A stretch of DNA of 64,000 nucleotides from a virus, in the IMG/VR virus record IMGVR_UViG_3300029922_000001, positions 62,001 to 126,000 of that record. One strand, 5' to 3'. Under the pieces are notes generated by a model. It ran no database searches and had not been told where the DNA came from. It was given only the letters and a program-made list of their open reading frames with translations. Shown in pieces: positions 25,771-33,520 of this stretch. Every line of letters starts with the position of its first letter. Position 1 is the first letter of the stretch. The position numbers were made by a program, and so were the translations under genes.

Positions 25771-26451
25771 ATGGCAATGAAAGAACTATTCAGCATATTA
25801 ACTACAACTTATCCAGTTACAGCAGATGCTAACTGGAGACAAGGAGCAGTTATGCTTTTAGACGTTACAACAGGTAACGTATTAACAGCTAATCGTCTAG
25901 GTACTGCCGCTCAAAATGGATTATTCGTCGGTTTTTCCGCTGATAATACCGCTAAGGTAGCTACCGAAATTCAACCTTCTCCTGCTGGATCTAACTATAT
26001 TTCCGGTGGACAATTCTTAGCTAATAACAACGGTTATTTCGTAGCTTTGAAGAGAAACGTCATGTTAACAGTTGCTGGTGAAACAATCACTAACCCAACT
26101 AACTTTACAGACTTAACAGCCGCAGGTAACTCCGGTCCACGTAGAGGATGCTCTGTATTCTCTAATGGCGGTAAGTTTATTACTGACATGTTAGCTTGGG
26201 ACGGCAGCGGTAACGCAGTTCAAACCAACGGTACTAACGCCGACAACACTTCTGGAACCATGTATGCCATCGGTGATTTACTTACCTGGTCCGCTGGAAC
26301 CTACTCTGGAACAACCGGTTTATTGGTTAGAATTGCCTCCGGTGATATGGCTACTTCTCGTGCAGTAGCTCGTATTGAGAATTTACAACTCGGATCTATC
26401 AAGTCTAATACAGTTCAAAACTCAACATTAGCCTTCATATCTGCACTATAA
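25771..26451 (+). CDS. Putative capsid decoration protein, 226 aa
   Basis: The sequence is beta-rich, with Gly, Asn, Thr and Ala dominant and few charges, as in capsid cement or decoration proteins. No motif was recognised that proves this. It lies immediately before the major capsid gene (13 nt apart) behind its own GGAGG at about 25756-25760, and both genes are richer in G and C at third positions than their neighbours, as expected for very highly expressed virion proteins. No signal peptide or membrane segment is seen. An alternative is a head fibre or minor capsid component. Confidence 0.6.
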   Translation: MAMKELFSILTTTYPVTADANWRQGAVMLLDVTTGNVLTANRLGTAAQNGLFVGFSADNTAKVATEIQPSPAGSNYISGGQFLANNNGYFVALKRNVMLTVAGETITNPTNFTDLTAAGNSGPRRGCSVFSNGGKFITDMLAWDGSGNAVQTNGTNADNTSGTMYAIGDLLTWSAGTYSGTTGLLVRIASGDMATSRAVARIENLQLGSIKSNTVQNSTLAFISAL

Positions 26452-26464
26452 GGAGAAAACAAAA

Positions 26465-27334
26465 ATGTCATCAATGATTAGAAATAATAAAGCATATAAT
26501 GAACAAAGAGAAGCCATCATTGCAATGGCAGTGGAAACACCTGATGGTCGTTCCGCTCTTGCTGGAGCTATGGTAGACCCTATCAAGAACGCTCTTAACT
26601 ACCAAGGCGTTATCCGTAAATTAATTATGGTAGACGAACTACCTCAAGGTGCTTACCCTCGCTACGAAAGAGATATTACAGTCAAAAGCTGGATCATCGG
26701 TAATCGTGCTGGTGTACCTGTTAGCGTTATCGAAGGCGAAGACTTATTTATCCCTACAGTCGAATTAGCAGCATTGCCTACAATTCGTCTCCAAGAGGTG
26801 AAAAGCAGGAGATATTACATAGTAGATCGTGCCCAAGTTAAGGCTAAGGACTCTCTACAACGTCAAGAAGATACTCTAGGATTTGAAGTTATCAACGCTG
26901 CTGTTCCAACAGAACAGTCAATTACAGTAGTTGGACAATTGCAACCTGAGAACCTTAACCACGCTTTAACACTTATTGAAGAACATGAATTGGTCGGAGC
27001 AAAGATAGTCCTTCCTCCTTCACGTTACAAAGATATTAGAGGCTTTGGTAAGGAATTCTTTGATGAAGCAACTCAAAGAGATATCTTAATGACAGGACTT
27101 TATGGACACATTTACTCTGCGGACATCCACGTAAGTACTATGGTTCCTAAGAACTGTGTGTATATCATGGCTCCTGCCCAATTCGTTGGTGCAATGCCTA
27201 TTCGTCAAGACGTTACAGTTATCCCTGCTGACGATCCTCGCAAGCTTCGCTTGGGTTGGGTAGTCTACGAAGATATCGGTATTGGCGTCATCAACGACTA
27301 TTCTTTGGCTCGTATTCAAGTAACTGTTTCCTAA
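26465..27334 (+). CDS. Major capsid protein, HK97-fold type, 289 aa
   Basis: This is the likely shell subunit. The layout fits compact HK97-fold capsids: an N-terminal helical arm (to about 60), then YPRYERDITVKSWI, a P-domain with long helix (LNHALTLIEEHELVGAKIVLPPSRYKDIRGFG), and a C-terminal A-domain (VYIMAPAQFVGAMPIRQDVTVIPADD, then WVVYEDIGIGVINDYSLA). The position downstream of the protease and decoration genes and followed by a terminator supports it. The SD AAGGAG is strong. Length is at the short end for this fold and there is no obvious long propeptide, so cleavage by the protease may be limited. The assignment is by pattern and context, without a search. Confidence 0.8.
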   Translation: MSSMIRNNKAYNEQREAIIAMAVETPDGRSALAGAMVDPIKNALNYQGVIRKLIMVDELPQGAYPRYERDITVKSWIIGNRAGVPVSVIEGEDLFIPTVELAALPTIRLQEVKSRRYYIVDRAQVKAKDSLQRQEDTLGFEVINAAVPTEQSITVVGQLQPENLNHALTLIEEHELVGAKIVLPPSRYKDIRGFGKEFFDEATQRDILMTGLYGHIYSADIHVSTMVPKNCVYIMAPAQFVGAMPIRQDVTVIPADDPRKLRLGWVVYEDIGIGVINDYSLARIQVTVS

Positions 27335-27353
27335 GAAATGGTACTGGTTTGGA

Positions 27354-27385
27354 AAGAAAACCCTGGAGAAGTCCGGGGTTTTCTT
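27354..27385 (+). terminator. Intrinsic terminator-like hairpin after the capsid gene
   Basis: Arms 27354-27366 (AAGAAAACCCTGG) and 27373-27385 pair over 13 bp with one G-U, around a 6-nt loop, and are followed by GTTTATC. The U-tract is weak, but the A-rich and U-rich flanks are built into the stem. Confidence 0.8.
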
Positions 27386-27411
27386 GTTTATCATTATATG
27401 AAAAAATGATT

Positions 27412-27417
27412 TATAAT
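27412..27417 (+). promoter_or_regulatory. TATAAT element 5 nt before ATG 27423
   Basis: It reads TATAAT-TAGTC-ATG, just after the capsid terminator. It fits a leaderless start; no SD exists in the gap. Confidence 0.6.
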
Positions 27418-27422
27418 TAGTC

Positions 27423-27869
27423 ATGAAGACTTACACCTATCATAGAGAACACGAAGTTGGATATCGTCGTGGTTTATCTAATCAGTTACTGTATATAGCC
27501 ATATCACAAGCAGTACTAAAAGGCTTTCAGACCACCAATAAAGAATGGAATGGATACACCTTAGATGATATGGATCGAAAAGATCGTTTTAATAAATTTG
27601 AAGAACTTTTTAATACGGCTTATCCTACACCTAAAATACAAAATGAAAACTACTACAATTCATTACCATTTTGTTTTCATTCTTTAGCCAATCATATTTT
27701 CTATACTGCTATAAGTTGGACTACAGAAGAATGGAATAATGAGACTTCCCCACACACCACTATTGATGGTAGTACTAAAATGTTAGAATTTTATGAAGAT
27801 ATCTACCAACTGTTTACTGGGTTATTAGATGAAGATGAAAAACCAGACTATTTAAAACCATTCATATAA
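27423..27869 (+). CDS. Hypothetical protein, 148 aa
   Basis: The function is not recognised. The protein is compact, rich in aromatic residues, His and Asn, and probably globular; no signal peptide or membrane segment is seen. It starts 5 nt after a TATAAT with no SD. Its 3' end overlaps the reverse-strand gene by 22 nt, and its terminator is embedded in that gene. It appears to be a small independent transcription unit placed after the capsid operon. Confidence 0.72.
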   Translation: MKTYTYHREHEVGYRRGLSNQLLYIAISQAVLKGFQTTNKEWNGYTLDDMDRKDRFNKFEELFNTAYPTPKIQNENYYNSLPFCFHSLANHIFYTAISWTTEEWNNETSPHTTIDGSTKMLEFYEDIYQLFTGLLDEDEKPDYLKPFI

Positions 27870-28432
27870 GGTTCTCTAAGTGTAATAATATCATTATATT
27901 TACTCATTACTGATTTCAAATCAGTAATTTTTATTACATACATTTTCATTAATGGGAGTACTAAAAATCCATATTCTAGTTTAGCTGGTAAATTCACAGG
28001 ATACAACTCAAATTTATTTTCCAAAGCGAACCCTTTTAGCATATGATACCAGGCATCCACATCTTTAATATAAGTAGTATTGGTTTTAATATTTTGCTTG
28101 GTGAATAAACGATATTCTATATGATGTATTACATCGTCTATTTTTGTTTGTAATAATTTAGCAATTTTATCTGCATCAAAATAAACATTAACAATTGGAG
28201 GATTACCTAAATCTTCTAAAATTTTATCTACTTCAGTTTGAGAATAAACAATATAATGTTTACATGTATCATTAGTAAAATACCCATCAGTAGTTAAATT
28301 ATATTTTTGTATTACCGATTCTAAACAAATATCCCCAATAGTGGTTTTCATGCGGTTTAAATTAGATTTTTCTAATGCTATATCTTTAAGTTTCTCTATC
28401 ATCCCATCGGGAATGTTAATTGTAATTCTCAT
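27848..28432 (-). CDS. Hypothetical protein with RHH-like N-terminus, 194 aa
   Basis: The N-terminus MRITINIPDGMIEKLKDIALEK resembles a ribbon-helix-helix DNA-binding segment (beta strand then helix), a weak match made by eye. The remaining 170 residues are mixed alpha/beta and not recognised. ATG 28432 is chosen because a TATAAT lies 7 nt before it. An in-frame start at 28462 would overlap the upstream gene by 1 nt and add ten residues. The end converges with the 27423 gene. It might be a small regulator or a toxin/antitoxin-like accessory gene; evidence is thin. Confidence 0.65.
   Translation of the reverse strand: MRITINIPDGMIEKLKDIALEKSNLNRMKTTIGDICLESVIQKYNLTTDGYFTNDTCKHYIVYSQTEVDKILEDLGNPPIVNVYFDADKIAKLLQTKIDDVIHHIEYRLFTKQNIKTNTTYIKDVDAWYHMLKGFALENKFELYPVNLPAKLEYGFLVLPLMKMYVIKITDLKSVMSKYNDIITLREPYMNGFK
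27906..27932 (+). terminator. Intrinsic terminator inside the opposing coding region
   Basis: ATTACTGAT (27906-27914) and ATCAGTAAT (27920-27928) pair perfectly around TTCAA, and TTTTTATT follows on the + strand. It lies 37 nt after the 27423 gene stop and within the 3' coding part of the reverse gene. Confidence 0.7.
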
Positions 28433-28439
28433 ACGACAT

Positions 28440-28445
28440 ATTATA
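28440..28445 (-). promoter_or_regulatory. TATAAT element 7 nt before ATG 28432
   Basis: It reads AGG-TATAAT-ATGTCGT-ATG on the reverse strand; the AGG prefix is the same as at 2092-2097. It lies in the junction with the upstream gene. Confidence 0.5.
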
Positions 28446-28461
28446 CCTGATTTACTAGACA

Positions 28462-28839
28462 TTAAACACTTTTACGATCTTTTTTGAATACCGTATTGTC
28501 CTCTAATGTAGGTTTTGTTGTAATTTCTTCTTTTTTCTTTCGGTAGATTCGAACACTTTTTTCTTTGAGCCTACCCACTGGTTCAGTGCTACTTTCATGA
28601 TAAATATTACCATCTTTATCAATATTGTGACCCACAATATTGCCATTTTTATCGTAAACCTTACCACTGTGTAAAGAATACATCTTACTTCTTAATGTAC
28701 CCTTTGAATTAGGTGATCTAAAAATACCTTTCGTTGGCAATAATTGACTTACAACCATATGCAATTCGTCTGCCTCTGCGAATCTTTGCTGTGCCTCTAA
28801 TGCTTCAGAAATTTCCAAAAGCTTTAAACGAATATCCAT
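28462..28839 (-). CDS. Small protein with N-terminal ADEL module, 125 aa
   Basis: The function is not recognised. Residues 3-35 (ISEALEAQQRFAEADEL) are a copy of the helical ADxhD module. The middle is Gly/Asn-rich with KVYDKNGNIVGHNIDKDGNI, like two short beta-hairpin repeats. The C-terminus is strongly basic (KKKEE, KKDRKSV). No membrane segment is seen. A TATAAC element lies 8 nt before the ATG and no SD is visible. It is the upstream member of a two-gene reverse unit. Confidence 0.68.
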   Translation of the reverse strand: MDIRLKLLEISEALEAQQRFAEADELHMVVSQLLPTKGIFRSPNSKGTLRSKMYSLHSGKVYDKNGNIVGHNIDKDGNIYHESSTEPVGRLKEKSVRIYRKKKEEITTKPTLEDNTVFKKDRKSV

Positions 28840-28847
28840 AGTAATAT

Positions 28848-28853
28848 GTTATA
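28848..28853 (-). promoter_or_regulatory. TATAAC element 8 nt before ATG 28839
   Basis: It reads TTT-TATAAC-ATATTACT-ATG on the reverse strand, with no SD. Confidence 0.4.
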
Positions 28854-28890
28854 AAATTTGCCACCTAAATCCTCTTCCGCTATTTAACTG

Positions 28891-28898
28891 TATAAATA
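28891..28898 (+). promoter_or_regulatory. TGTATAAATA, exact T4-type late promoter core
   Basis: TATAAATA preceded by TG, 97 nt before ATG 28996, with an SD later in the leader. It supports the view that TGTATAAW is a real promoter motif here. Confidence 0.5.
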
Positions 28899-28960
28899 TA
28901 TAAGCAGGAAAATGTGTTATTTTCGTTATAAAATAAATATAATAAGATAATCAATATCAA

Positions 28961-28988
28961 AATTTGTTTTCCCAACAAATTGCAGGAG
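28961..28988 (+). promoter_or_regulatory. Leader hairpin followed by SD of the 28996 gene
   Basis: AATTTGTT (28961-28968) pairs with AACAAATT (28974-28981) around TTCCC. GCAGGAG follows at once. The same hairpin-then-GCAGGAG order is found before the 23972 gene. Confidence 0.45.
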
Positions 28989-28995
28989 TAAATCA

Positions 28996-29751
28996 ATGAA
29001 TATTAAAGCAATAGCAAAAGAAAGACAAGTCATCTCAGAAGTTTTAATGCAAGTGGCAAACAAATTAGATGATATGCTAGATGTTAACAGGGCAGATGCA
29101 TTAACATTAATGGCAAGTGAATTATTAGAGGAATATGTTCCCAGACTACCCAATAGACAAGCTCAAAGCGTAAACGATCAGCACTCTAATAGAGACGAAT
29201 ATACTACCAATTTTAATTATTCCGAAAGAGAAGACGAAGAAGATGAAGATGCAGAATACGATAGGTTTATTCACGCTGACGATGATGAAGATTTGGACTT
29301 TGATTTTGATGGTCGTGGTAGGTCTGTTGAAGTTAAAGAATTAGATAGTATTGATGCTTTTGCTAGAAGTCTTATGGAAAAGGGTGGTAGAACCTCTGAA
29401 GCTGCAATTGTTAGAGATGGTATTTCTTTTGGATCAGATCCTTATGCTGAATTTATGAAAGCTAGAGCAGGTAAAGATGGTGGCAAACGAACCATAGATA
29501 AAGGTGCTGGTTATCGTGAAATGCAAGAGCGTATTGCAGCGCAAGCCGATAGAGCAGCTAGAAAGAACGGGACAATGGTTGAAGAAAGAGTTCAAACTCC
29601 AGAAGATATCATTTTCTCTAGAATTATTGAAGCTAGAAAAGTGTATGGTACATTAATGAGAAAATCAGAATTAAGTCCAAGTGATGATAAGAAGTATATG
29701 CAAGTTACACAATTCCTCAAACAGTATGATCCACAATATACAGGAATGTAA
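28996..29751 (+). CDS. Acidic late protein with N-terminal ADAL module, 251 aa
   Basis: The function is not recognised. The N-terminus (VANKLDDMLDVNRADAL, about residues 19-35) is a copy of the recurring helical module. A Glu/Asp-rich stretch (about 75-115) follows, then a helical, Lys/Arg-rich C-terminal part (about 150-250). No membrane segment is seen. The start is set by AGGAG at 28984-28988. The stop is 2 nt before the next gene. It resembles the 23972 protein in composition and leader, but not in recognisable sequence. Confidence 0.74.
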   Translation: MNIKAIAKERQVISEVLMQVANKLDDMLDVNRADALTLMASELLEEYVPRLPNRQAQSVNDQHSNRDEYTTNFNYSEREDEEDEDAEYDRFIHADDDEDLDFDFDGRGRSVEVKELDSIDAFARSLMEKGGRTSEAAIVRDGISFGSDPYAEFMKARAGKDGGKRTIDKGAGYREMQERIAAQADRAARKNGTMVEERVQTPEDIIFSRIIEARKVYGTLMRKSELSPSDDKKYMQVTQFLKQYDPQYTGM

Positions 29752-29753
29752 CA

Positions 29754-30341
29754 ATGGAAATATGCCTTAAAAGCACCAATAAAGAATATACAAAATTAGC
29801 GATTAACACATTTTTGTCTGATGTTAAAGATTTGAAAATTGATAATGATTTTAAGTCTACACCAGACAAAATTATATTCCATGATAGTGTTTTTATGTTT
29901 ACGACTAACCCCGTAGAAAAAGTGATAAATCATATCAATAAGCATGGTGCTTTCTTTTCACAACGTAGTCCCTTACTATATAATAATTCAGATGGAGTGT
30001 ACTTATTAAGGTCATTAGGTATTATTCCACACGATTTCACTTCAGTACAACCTGATTTATCTGAAATGAATACAGACTTTATTGCAGATAATGAATCAAA
30101 AGAGAGTGTTCTTCTTTATTGCTTTGATGGACTAGATAAAATATTTAAATACAAAACCATCGACAATTATTCCAAATACTATAACGAATATTTCGACAAC
30201 AGATATATATTACATGATTCTGGAGTTAAAAAACAAAAAACATATATCACTAATTTGTTTGGATTTGAAATTACCTCTAATGAATATATTAACTTGTTTG
30301 CTGCGGAATTTAAGGCTTGTAAGCAGCAAGGTTGGTTGTAA
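29754..30341 (+). CDS. Hypothetical protein, 195 aa
   Basis: The function is not recognised. The protein is mixed alpha/beta, rich in Asn, Lys, Tyr and Phe, and looks globular, with no signal peptide or membrane segment. CAGGA before the ATG is a weak SD, and coupling with the gene 2 nt upstream is likely. Its 3' end overlaps the converging reverse gene by 32 nt. Confidence 0.7.
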   Translation: MEICLKSTNKEYTKLAINTFLSDVKDLKIDNDFKSTPDKIIFHDSVFMFTTNPVEKVINHINKHGAFFSQRSPLLYNNSDGVYLLRSLGIIPHDFTSVQPDLSEMNTDFIADNESKESVLLYCFDGLDKIFKYKTIDNYSKYYNEYFDNRYILHDSGVKKQKTYITNLFGFEITSNEYINLFAAEFKACKQQGWL

Positions 30342-30969
30342 GAGTGTTAGGACCCTGATATTTGTTTAATCCAAAATCGTATTGAACAGTTTTACGAGGA
30401 ACATTATTACCATAAATGTTTTTCTCTGGTAAATATTTTCTTTCACAAGGAAAACCGATGTTTTTTCCAAGTCTATTAATAACGGTTTCAGTGTACATTC
30501 CACGATGTTTATTGATGTCAATAAGAGAATTTAAATAATCTTTAATTGAGATTAAAAACTCATGTTTAAATAGTCCTAAATTAGTAAATCCTACTGGACT
30601 AAACGTACAACTATCAACCGCATTGTACTCTTTGCTGTTAATCATTTGCATTGTCTTCTTGTAAAAACTTAATGATGTTACCTCACAAGTATCATGTATA
30701 AAACACCAATTTTTTACACCTGTTAGTTTGGTAGCCTCAATAAAGGAAGTGTAATCTGATGAATTATGCGTTGCATATATATATAAAACACCATCCCTGT
30801 ATTCAGAACCTTCCATATTACAATTACCGAATATAACCAGTATATTTTCTTTAGGAATGCCATATCTCAATAAACTGTTAAGACATCTTACTCCTGCAAC
30901 ATCAAAATAAGTTGGTACGCTATTGATAACATACATTAAGTCTATTACATTTCCTCTGGAAACATCCAT
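30310..30969 (-). CDS. HDTC-motif protein, paralogue of the N-terminal domain of the 51212 protein, 219 aa
   Basis: The molecular role is unknown. It is clearly related to the first 190 residues of the glycosyltransferase at 51212-52681. Shared landmarks in order are GIPKENILVIFGN, YATHNSSDYT, CFIHDTCEV (H92, D93, T94, C95) and FTNLGLFKHEF. The fold may be a nucleotide-sugar-binding or GT-A-like domain, with HDTC near the usual metal-binding position, but no DxD is present. GGAGG at nine nt before ATG 30969 fixes the start, which overlaps the upstream gene by 25 nt. It is the last gene of the long reverse-strand block. Confidence 0.75.
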   Translation of the reverse strand: MDVSRGNVIDLMYVINSVPTYFDVAGVRCLNSLLRYGIPKENILVIFGNCNMEGSEYRDGVLYIYATHNSSDYTSFIEATKLTGVKNWCFIHDTCEVTSLSFYKKTMQMINSKEYNAVDSCTFSPVGFTNLGLFKHEFLISIKDYLNSLIDINKHRGMYTETVINRLGKNIGFPCERKYLPEKNIYGNNVPRKTVQYDFGLNKYQGPNTLTTNLAAYKP

Positions 30970-31718
30970 TTAGGTAAACCTCCATATCTATCAAATTCTT
31001 CTTGGCTATCTGGTGTAGTAGACACACTAACACTTGTTGGAATATCATTCTGTTGTGCAAATAAAGCATGTGTTCTAGCCATTAAAATGAGTTTATACTT
31101 TTGATATTTAATACAACCTAAATTCATGTAAACATCATATGGTAATGAAACAAAATGAGTTAAATCATCTACTTCTAAAATAATAGCTGGAACTGGCGTA
31201 GTACCATTGCTTTTATTTTTAAAATATTCAAAAGCACTATTATATAACAAACCAGCATCTTCAGTAGATAATTCGTAATAATTTTGATAAACATACCAAA
31301 ATTCTTCCGCAAATTCTTCTGTAAGTTTTCTGCTAACATTTTCTTCTTGTAATATGTTATTATTAATATCATACACCCACTTTAGACATTTAGGTATAAC
31401 ATTGCGAATTTCAAATGTTTCATTATAAAATGTATCTTCACCATGAGTTGCAAATGCCTGTGCTTGAATATCTGCCTTTTCCTGCCAAGTTAATTCACGC
31501 ACACAACAAATTGTTTTATTAACTAAAATCATAAAACAACCATCGTCCACTTTCTCATTAAGAAAATCTATATCTACACTAATATCTAGTTGTTGATTTT
31601 TTAAAAATTCCACAGCAGTTTGTGGTGCTGAAAAACTATTAGTGTTTTTACGCTGATTTTGCTTCATGTATTGCGCAATTTGCTGAGCAAAACCTTGGGG
31701 TGTCATTCCGTTATCCAT
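30945..31718 (-). CDS. Hypothetical tail-block protein, 257 aa
   Basis: The function is not recognised. It follows the virion-type genes of the reverse block. A Gln/Asn-rich N-terminus (residues 1-30) precedes a globular, acidic alpha/beta region, with a Ser/Thr-rich tail near 230. A tail-assembly chaperone is one possibility from size and place, but nothing in the sequence proves it and no slippery site was identified at its end. GAGG lies before ATG 31718, and the start makes an ATGGATAA overlap with the upstream gene. Confidence 0.68.
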   Translation of the reverse strand: MDNGMTPQGFAQQIAQYMKQNQRKNTNSFSAPQTAVEFLKNQQLDISVDIDFLNEKVDDGCFMILVNKTICCVRELTWQEKADIQAQAFATHGEDTFYNETFEIRNVIPKCLKWVYDINNNILQEENVSRKLTEEFAEEFWYVYQNYYELSTEDAGLLYNSAFEYFKNKSNGTTPVPAIILEVDDLTHFVSLPYDVYMNLGCIKYQKYKLILMARTHALFAQQNDIPTSVSVSTTPDSQEEFDRYGGLPKWMFPEEM

Positions 31719-33108
31719 TATTTGTTGCCTCTATAACATCTGTTGGAATTAAAAACTCAGAAAAATTACCAACAGATAAATCTCCTAAAAAGTATTGATA
31801 TGGCACTGTAGTTTGAGCATTTGGTGCTGCACGAGCGATGAAATTCAATGTTACGTCTACACCAGCAGCGGTGAATTTTGCACTTGGCTCTTGTAAATCA
31901 ACATTTGGTAAAATGAACAAAAATGGACCACCAAAATACATCGCAAAGGCATAGCCTGGATATCTAATACCTAACACTCTATTATAAATATCTTGTGGCA
32001 TAAATAGATTGACTGTTCCACTTACTGCTCTGGTGTTAATAGCTACATATTTAGGACCAAACATGGCATTTCTACCCTCGTCGCCCACTGCGGTAAATTT
32101 TAATTCTTGAGTAACAGTTAAAGACATACCTTTAATCTTAATAGTTAATAAACCATTGTCATCAAACCAATCAGAATCTTGATAAGCAGATTGAAGATCA
32201 TCAAAATTATTCCAAGATGTTGTGCCATCACTAGAAGCTTGTTCCCATAAGATCATACAGTCTCGAATATTAGCAGAACGATAAGCTTCATATTCATCAA
32301 CAGTAGTAATATTGTCTGAATTACTACTATCATTCGTAATTAAAGTAACATCTCTTTGAGTTATATCAGGGTATTCTGCCTTAAAATAACTAATTCCATC
32401 AGGACTTGAATCTCCATAATCTACACCAATTGTAGGCATTAAAATAGCTTTACTACCAGCATATTTGGCACTAATTGTTACAGGACCTTCTATACCTTCT
32501 GTGCTTATCTGGATATGTTCCGCAAATAATGGTCCAAAATTCACTACATTTTGAAAACTATTCGTAATACACATAGGAAAGGCTGGAACTATCATACTTT
32601 GCCACACGATTAATTCGGCGGGATATGATACAGTATCTGCATATAATATGCTTTGTAGTGTTGTGTTTTCAGTATCAGAATAAGTATAAGTAGTAACTGG
32701 GTTTTGATTTACCAAAGGGTGAAATGTCAAACCTGCTCTAAAAATATTTTCATCAGAATTAAAAGTATTAAAAACATTTACAGAAAAATGCGTGGGTAAA
32801 GCTGAAATGGGTTGCCCCGCATTTGAGTCATGATCTTTGCACCATAATGGACTAAATATACTCGTATTATCTAAATATGCCCATTCAACTAAAGATGATT
32901 GGTTAGTGCTTAAATTAGATTGTATTGTCTGTGCTAATAAATACATATTCCACACATAAACATTTTTAGTGATAGAAGTTTGTGTTCTAGCTGACATTCT
33001 TAATTGATTAGGATCAGACCAAACATATGGTATAAAATCCGAGATTGAAGCAACATAAATAGTATGTTCCGCACCAGAAGGAAAAAGCCTATTAATCTCT
33101 TTGGGCAT
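31711..33108 (-). CDS. Virion-type protein, beta-rich, 465 aa
   Basis: No family was recognised. The protein is beta-rich (Ser, Thr, Asn, Tyr and Val dominate). Near the C-terminus are segments reminiscent of tail tube or baseplate beta-barrels (TVTQELKFTAVGDEG, then YVAINTRAVSGTVNLFMP). This is a loose visual resemblance only. The SD AGGAGG precedes ATG 33108. It overlaps the upstream gene by 17 nt and the downstream gene by 8 nt, so it belongs to one polycistronic unit. Secretion signals are absent. Confidence 0.72.
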   Translation of the reverse strand: MPKEINRLFPSGAEHTIYVASISDFIPYVWSDPNQLRMSARTQTSITKNVYVWNMYLLAQTIQSNLSTNQSSLVEWAYLDNTSIFSPLWCKDHDSNAGQPISALPTHFSVNVFNTFNSDENIFRAGLTFHPLVNQNPVTTYTYSDTENTTLQSILYADTVSYPAELIVWQSMIVPAFPMCITNSFQNVVNFGPLFAEHIQISTEGIEGPVTISAKYAGSKAILMPTIGVDYGDSSPDGISYFKAEYPDITQRDVTLITNDSSNSDNITTVDEYEAYRSANIRDCMILWEQASSDGTTSWNNFDDLQSAYQDSDWFDDNGLLTIKIKGMSLTVTQELKFTAVGDEGRNAMFGPKYVAINTRAVSGTVNLFMPQDIYNRVLGIRYPGYAFAMYFGGPFLFILPNVDLQEPSAKFTAAGVDVTLNFIARAAPNAQTTVPYQYFLGDLSVGNFSEFLIPTDVIEATNNG

Positions 33109-33508
33109 AACGCTTACCTCCTGTCATTTTCATCCACTTTTTAGCTATCGCTTTAATAAGACTGTGGTGAATTTTTTTAATATTATCTCTAGTAATCGGT
33201 ATTGTTTTTTCTTCTTTGCCTTGTTTAATATTCCAAGCAACAAAGAAATTTAAAATTATTTCTGGGTAAAGAATCTTGGATCTCAATAATCTTTCATTAT
33301 CTCTAGCTAGAACACAACTAGCTTCCGTTATGGTTGAGAAATTTTCCCAATCCCTACCTTTAGCAAAACATTCTATCGTAAGAATATGCTCCCCTGTTGC
33401 ATCATCTGGTTCCAAGCAAACACCAATAGGTTGTTGCGTAACATTATGATAAATTACACTAAATTTTTGTTCCAATGGAAACGTAGAATCATCAATAAAT
33501 ATAGACAT
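33092..33508 (-). CDS. Small virion-block protein, 138 aa
   Basis: The function is not recognised. It is a globular alpha/beta protein with a helical, basic C-terminus (IHHSLIKAIAKKWMKM, then GGKRYAQRD), perhaps DNA- or protein-contacting. The first in-frame ATG (33523) gives five extra residues, but the ATG at 33508 lies 6 nt after a TATAAA preceded by TTG and is taken as the start. No SD is seen. Confidence 0.68.
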   Translation of the reverse strand: MSIFIDDSTFPLEQKFSVIYHNVTQQPIGVCLEPDDATGEHILTIECFAKGRDWENFSTITEASCVLARDNERLLRSKILYPEIILNFFVAWNIKQGKEEKTIPITRDNIKKIHHSLIKAIAKKWMKMTGGKRYAQRD

Positions 33509-33514
33509 ATTAAT

Positions 33515-33520
33515 TTTATA
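33515..33520 (-). promoter_or_regulatory. TTGTATAAA element 6 nt before ATG 33508
   Basis: It reads TTG-TATAAA-ATTAAT-ATG on the reverse strand; nearly identical to the element before the 824-aa gene. Confidence 0.5.
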
